Assembly (NCBI RefSeq): GCF_000182565.1
Contig: NW_015971538.1
Location: forward strand, 82,713 to 146,712
Length of the DNA stretch: 64,000 nt
Source: Spizellomyces punctatus DAOM BR117
Lineage: Eukaryota; Chytridiomycota; Chytridiomycetes; Spizellomycetales; Spizellomycetaceae
Direction: 5' to 3'
Shown here: one piece after another, positions 59,501 to 64,000 of the stretch
How the letters are laid out: each line of letters begins with the position of its first letter
Position numbering within the stretch: the first letter of the stretch is position 1
Translations under genes and position numbers: made by a program
Notes under the pieces: model-generated
Told to the model about the DNA's origin: nothing
Databases searched by the model: none
Seen by the model: the letters and a program-made list of their open reading frames with translations, nothing else

Positions 59501-61329
59501 GAGCGTCCATCTAACGCAGAGGACGATTTACGAGCGGAAGCGCGTTTGCAGACATTTTATCGAGAAGTGTACACGCTCTCTGGAGCTACCGAAAAGCCGT
59601 TGTTGTTCATGGGATCGCAAAACAAGGCTTTTAAAACGATCCTGGGTCGTTCGATTACACTAGTTTGGTAAGTCGACAGCTCTCTGGGTTGATCGTTTTC
59701 AGAGAGCTCATGGTTGGTCCGTGTTGACTTTCACTGTGTGTGCAGGGGACCACCAGGACATGGTAAGCTCTACCGATCAGCCAAACGCCGCGACATTCAT
59801 GACCCTTCATAATGTTCAACATAACCGTTTTCCAGGGAAGACCCACACACTCGCTCTCGCCGCTCTCCGTCTCATAGAGCTCTCTGGCCGTCGATCTCCT
59901 GGTACCCCGTTTCGAATTCTCATGACTTCCTACACAAAAGCTGCACTGGCGAATTTTACCTCTAAACTTCAGCGCCTTATCGATGAAGTCAAGTCAATTC
60001 CCAACATGGAACACGGCGACTGGCGGCAACAACTCAATGTTGGCTTGTGCGATGACAGGATGCCTTCTCCTGCTACATTGCCCCTACACTCGATCGTCGC
60101 GGGCACAGTCTGGAAGCTGTGGAAATGGATGGAAAGCAATCCAACTATTGGTGCAGCTTTTGATGTTTTGATCATTGACGAGGGTAGTCAGATGCCTGTC
60201 GCCGACGCTGCTTTGGCCATTTCCGTACTGTGTTCTGGGACAAGCAACGTATCCAAACGAGTCATCATCGCGGGAGATCATTTGCAACTTGCTCCCGTTT
60301 TGAAAGGAACTTATCCCAAAGAGACCGGGCCGGGTGATCCGCAGCTCTATGGATCTATTCTCGAGTGTTTAATGCGAGGGGATGATGGAGAGGCGGTAGT
60401 CTTGCGGGGTAGACGAGTTTCTCCAGATGTGTTTGGGCCTCTCACCACGATGTTGCGCGAAAACTTCCGAATGGTAAAGGAATTATGTACATTTACGAAC
60501 ACCATATACCGCGGAGGGCAATTTGAGCCTCAACGATCGTCCTTGGTACCTGCAAGATCGCTACCCCACACATTGCGTGGTCTTTTCCAATCCACCAATG
60601 CCCTTTTAACAGTCATTTTGAGGCCTCGATCACATACACCACTTGACATGTTGCCTTTTGAATTACATTTACAGACGGAAGCTAAAGTGGTCGGCTGGTT
60701 GGTCGAGGCGCTACTAGAGAATTTCGAAGGGAGAGTTTTCGTTATTACACCGCATCGGGCACAAAGGTCCGCTGTGAATGAGGTTTTGAGAAAGAGACAG
60801 GTGAATGGTGGTGATCGAATCAGAGTGGACACTGTGGAGAGAATGCAAGGCGACGAGGTACGGACCTCTCCACAGCAAAATGCCAGGGTATTCGGATCAT
60901 GTATTCACTGATATTCTTTTGAAATTTGACAGGCAGAGATCGTCATTGCCTGCTACGGATTTACGACGCATTTCGCACAGTATGTGTAGATCCTACTCTA
61001 TTCAACATTTGCATCCTCCTCACATTTGATATTTAACCAGATTCGAATCCGAGCTAGACTTTGTCTTCCACCGCAACCGTCTCAACGTTGCTCTATCGCG
61101 AGCCCGCAACATGTGTATCCTGATTGCATCGCAAGCCATCTTACACCCACCTGTTTCGGTCCTGGCTACTCACGAACGTTGCGAAGCTTTTGCGCATGTT
61201 AAAACATTTGTTGAGAGAAGTGCCGTTGTGCAGTGGGGCGTCGACATGGTGGGTGATGATCATGGTGCGCCGCTGAGGGACGTGACTGAGGAATTGGCGG
61301 ACAGGATGGAAAATATGGGATTGGGATAA
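56579..61329 (+). CDS. Fe-S RecB/Cas4-type nuclease fused to SF1 (Upf1/Dna2-like) helicase
   Basis: Nine exons: 56579-56800, 56860-58817, 58877-59254, 59319-59387, 59446-59667, 59746-59762, 59836-60857, 60933-60979, 61041-61329, giving 1407 residues. Residues 1-280 are a PD-(D/E)XK nuclease: Asp143 (KPDF), Asp165-Ala-Lys167 (VIDAKAS) and QVQIGYYW. Four cysteines, Cys38 and Cys264/267/273 (CSGCEFMDRC), have the Cas4/AddB/Dna2 iron-sulfur spacing. Residues 950-1407 are an SF1B helicase: Walker A GPPGHGKT, motif II IDEGSQMP, motif III AGDHLQLAP, motif IV ITPHRAQRSAVN, motif V MQGDEAEIVIA and motif VI NVALSRARN. The middle (300-900) is unrecognised except LVDFNTKKIVKTL. Walker A is split by an intron. 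A role in DNA end processing is inferred. The start ATG is the first in the conserved frame. Confidence 0.88.
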
Positions 61330-61860
61330 ATAATGGATGATTATGCATCATCACTAAATTATATCAGCATTTGCGATTTTGAGTAACGATCCTGACCGGC
61401 CGTGCCATGTACGCAACAGTCATTCAAACATGGAGTCTTGATTACAATCTGAAGAGATGCGCTTGCCCAAATGCTATCAGCTTCAGGGTGATAGTCATTT
61501 CATATCGCAAAGCAAATTGAGAAGAAAACGATTTTATAGCCACATGATTTCAAGAAGCTAAAGCATTACGACTGGTTCCAGAGGCGACCGTCGCAATATT
61601 GCAACCAATTCATTATTATCATTTTTAAGAAGTGGGTCATTCTTGCGCAACGCACATGGGTTTACAAACCGCGTCCATCATGTATCGCTACCGCCAGAGA
61701 TCATGAGTTTGTATAATAGCCGGGCAGCGTATTTGCTGGTATTCAATCACCTCTTGCCAGTATACCCATACTGGTAGAGGTGTGGCGGGTAACGCAGGAA
61801 TTGCTTCACTCTTGTAATAGGTTATCAAGGCAAAATTCTGATCCAATCGGCTAAGCAAAT
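61330..61860. other. Convergent 3' region
   Basis: 531 bases between the stops of the nuclease-helicase and the F-box gene. AT-rich in the first half. No coding signal seen. Confidence 0.4.
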
Positions 61861-63123
61861 TCAGTTCTGTGAAAAAGGAAACAAGGAGACCTCTGCACAA
61901 ATCTCACACGGCCCATTGCCGTGCTGCTCAAAGGCATGCGTAACTTTCTCATGCATACGCAATAATCTGCCCCACAATTCTTCTTCCGCTGGCCAGTCTC
62001 CCTGTCCACAAGTCAAAAAACGTGCGGGATCGCCAAGCGCCTTCCATTGTGCAATGGTGGTATTCTTTACCATTTGAGCACCCTCCTCACCGGCTGACCC
62101 AGAGCCCCAAGGGTTATCCATCGAAAATGAATCTAGTCGCTCCCAATTCCTTACAGCGTCGATGGCATCTGCCATGAGGTATCGTAGGAACGTATATACA
62201 TTGACAACGGGACCAAGGAGGTTTTCATTGAGTACGAAGTCGAGGAAAGGGCGATACAAAAGAGATTGGTGCAGAAACACAGCATTAATAGCGTTGTAGC
62301 TCCGTAAATGATCGCTCAAGACAGTGGGTGACATTGATATAAAGCCTGGAATATCAGAGACTACCGAGTTAAAGATCGATGATCTCTCTGACGGTTTGGA
62401 TGTAGGGTACTTGATATAGTTGTATAGAGAGAATGTGCACCAAAAAGTGTGGGGACAGAATACTTGATGTTCAATGCCTTCGTCGGTTGGTTTCAGGTAG
62501 AGAATGTACTCGGCAAATAATGGGTCGGTGGATGCTTCACTGGCCCGGTACCCATGGACGAAGAAGTCGGACCGAGAAAACTTGAACGATAGTCTAACGT
62601 CACTTTTATGGTATCCATCTCTACCACCCAGGGACCTGACTGTTATTTGGTCTAATCCCTCCAACGTCCTTGCTCTGCAAACGATCTGTGGTTCCAATGG
62701 CCGGAATTTGCATATGACCCGCCCGTCTGCGTTCTCAGCCGCATCCACACAAGTCATCCTGACTAACTGGTCGCCAAAAGAGAGTTCTATGCTCCCTCTG
62801 TATGGCGTAGCCTGCTGCCATGTCCGGCAAACCGCTGATAACCGACGGGTTTCGCGGGGTGGGAGGAAGGAGAAGATTGAAGAGAGGATAATGTGGTTAT
62901 GGAAAGCGATCTGGGCAGATCGCGCCGAGGCACCTACTAGCGGCTGATTCGGAAACTGTGGGCGCTTTGGAGAAGTAAAGTACGTTAGCAAACCTAGGAT
63001 GAGAGACGCCATAGTGAAAACCCTTGTCTCGAGCATCCAGGATTCTGGTAAATTTTTGGGTAGCATCTGATGACGTAGGTACCGCGGCCGTGCTCCGCGC
63101 TTCCTCCTCCAAACGCATTGCAT
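61861..63123 (-). CDS. F-box-like protein, single exon
   Basis: A 420-residue protein. The F-box lies at about residues 72-110 (NHIILSSIFSFLPPRETRRL, then SAVCRTWQQAT). It would link to Skp1 in an SCF ubiquitin ligase. The rest is a globular domain of about 290 residues with no family I recognise. The C-terminus has CEICAEVSLF, a lone Cys pair. The N-terminal 60 residues are basic with a short hydrophobic stretch (FTMASLILGLLTYF), which could be a membrane anchor or could mean the true start is a later Met (residue 20, 30 or 38). Confidence 0.78.
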   Translation of the reverse strand: MQCVWRRKRGARPRYLRHQMLPKNLPESWMLETRVFTMASLILGLLTYFTSPKRPQFPNQPLVGASARSAQIAFHNHIILSSIFSFLPPRETRRLSAVCRTWQQATPYRGSIELSFGDQLVRMTCVDAAENADGRVICKFRPLEPQIVCRARTLEGLDQITVRSLGGRDGYHKSDVRLSFKFSRSDFFVHGYRASEASTDPLFAEYILYLKPTDEGIEHQVFCPHTFWCTFSLYNYIKYPTSKPSERSSIFNSVVSDIPGFISMSPTVLSDHLRSYNAINAVFLHQSLLYRPFLDFVLNENLLGPVVNVYTFLRYLMADAIDAVRNWERLDSFSMDNPWGSGSAGEEGAQMVKNTTIAQWKALGDPARFLTCGQGDWPAEEELWGRLLRMHEKVTHAFEQHGNGPCEICAEVSLFPFSQN

Positions 63124-63521
63124 TCCTTGTTGACTTCGATGACTTGGTTACTAATGAAGGTAAGTCAACACTTGTCAGGAGGACCGCTGCATTGGTTTAG
63201 ATAGCCGGCTCTTACAGTAGCGGTGTATGTTTCTCGTATGAGGACGACACTCGAAAGATGCTGGATTGCTTCGCGTTAGAGATCGTTCCATGTTCCTCGG
63301 CCCGCTGATATGTTCCTTAAAAAGCAAAGAGTTCTAATAATTGCTTTTAAGATGTGCTTGTAGAAGCAGTCCTAAGAGACAACGCCAACAGACGTGGTCG
63401 TGATTTTGGCAATACAGAACTGAGCCGAGTTAAACGAATCGCAAAATCGTTATATTTGCCGGGCGTCCCGGTCCAATACCTCGCACCATATAGCCTCGTC
63501 ATCCAAGTTTGGCTTGCAATA
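63124..63521. promoter_or_regulatory. Divergent promoter region
   Basis: 398 bases between divergent starts. No clear TATA box. Open sequence in the frame of the plus-strand gene extends back to 63354 but has no ATG before 63522. Confidence 0.4.
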
Positions 63522-63940
63522 ATGCCATCAATACTCTCGCGCCTTAAAACACTTTTACCAGGGCCAAATAAGCCGCCTCCACCTCTTATACCAAAATACA
63601 AACGACCTCGTCCGAAAACCATACATCCGTCCGACTTTGGAGGACTCAATAAGCCTTTGACAGAAACTGAGGATATTGTTGTTCCAAGATTGCCAACCGA
63701 GCAGGTCAAACCAGTTCAAGAGTATCCCCAACTTCGATACAAGCCGAGCCAGTGGGCGCATGTTCGAGAGCGAGGACGACGAAAAATGGCTTTTGTTTTG
63801 GACAAGTTTACTAGTGAGAAAGGAGCTATGGTGCTGTTGGGAATCACAGCCGGTGGGGTTTGGGGATTGGGCATATATGAGGCCCTGTTGAATGTGAAGA
63901 GTGGAGTACCGGTTGGAGAGGTGTGGAGGTTCGTTGTACG
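63522..63940 (+). CDS. Membrane protein, 5' exon, probably continuing past the window
   Basis: At least 139 residues. The N-terminus (MPSILSRLKTLLPG) is amphipathic and basic, which fits mitochondrial targeting. A Pro-rich segment follows, then KPSQWAHVRERGRRKMAFVL and one clear membrane helix (GAMVLLGITAGGVWGLGIYE). I do not recognise the family. The ORF stops at 63942-63944, but that stop lies inside a strong splice donor (gtaggt, from 63941). The window ends in ...ctaag, so an intron of 63941-64000 would be exactly 60 nt, the typical size here. I therefore treat the gene as partial at its 3' end. Confidence 0.6.
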
Positions 63941-64000
63941 GTAGGTGGGTGTTTTAGTTGATGAACTTCAGTTCAAATATCTGCCGCGTGCCACACTAAG

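Noticed and set aside
59721-59835. Read-through start of the helicase at 59721
   Set aside because: The stretch between 59763 and 59835 is an intron. Splicing it restores Walker A (GPPGHGKT), which read-through destroys.
1-64000. CRISPR arrays, rRNA genes, intact transposons
   Set aside because: No spaced direct repeats, rRNA signatures, terminal inverted repeats or recognisable transposase or reverse-transcriptase motifs were seen on either strand.

Overview
The window is nuclear DNA from a fungus. Its genes are dense and carry many short GT-AG introns (about 47-120 nt, mostly near 60). It holds typical fungal genes: a PMA1-type proton ATPase, an ATG15 lipase, a vacuolar M28 protease, an ORT1-like carrier, Tim13 and a BIM1-like copper protein. 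It also has genes missing from yeasts, such as a Rab3GAP catalytic subunit and a PARP6/8-like protein. This mix suggests an early-diverging fungus, perhaps a chytrid. That placement is inference from gene content, not from a marker phylogeny.

Layout. 0.8-2.1 kb: F-box-like protein (+). 2.4-6.7 kb: ABCA-type half transporter (-). 7.2-11.4 kb: RNA polymerase III second-largest subunit (-). 12.0-13.2 kb: mitochondrial ornithine-type carrier (+). 13.6-15.3 kb: histidine acid phosphatase (-). 15.6-17.8 kb: unrecognised basic/acidic protein (-). 18.4-20.0 kb: F-box/ankyrin protein (+). 20.3-24.5 kb: 19-exon PARP-family gene (+). 24.9 kb: tRNA-Phe (-). 25.2-26.2 kb: SRPBCC-VOC fusion (-). 26.6-30.0 kb: RAB3GAP1 homologue (-). 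30.5-34.0 kb: vacuolar membrane protease (-). 34.7-35.1 kb: small secreted Cys-rich protein (+). 35.7-36.1 kb: TIM13 (+). 36.6-38.2 kb: ATG15 (-). 39.4-40.5 kb: RGS protein (+). 41.1-41.7 kb: disordered orphan (+). 42.0-43.2 kb: zinc alcohol dehydrogenase (-). 43.2-47.4 kb: gene-poor, with decayed coding-like fragments. 47.4-50.4 kb: PMA1 (+). 50.4-52.7 kb: empty. 52.7 kb: stand-alone SH3 domain (+). 53.6-55.4 kb: ABC1/ADCK1-type kinase (-). 55.8-56.3 kb: BIM1-like protein (+). 56.6-61.3 kb: Fe-S nuclease-helicase fusion (+). 61.9-63.1 kb: F-box protein (-). 63.5 kb to the edge: first exon of a membrane protein (+).

The genes do not form a cluster; each runs from its own promoter. Several belong to membrane traffic and the vacuole (RAB3GAP1, vacuolar protease, ATG15, ABCA transporter), and three are F-box-type proteins. 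Exon boundaries were worked out by hand: each splice joins in frame, and the total coding length of every multi-exon gene is a multiple of three. The most unusual loci are the 1407-residue nuclease-helicase, the PARP-family gene, the SRPBCC-VOC fusion and the decayed segment near 44-45 kb.
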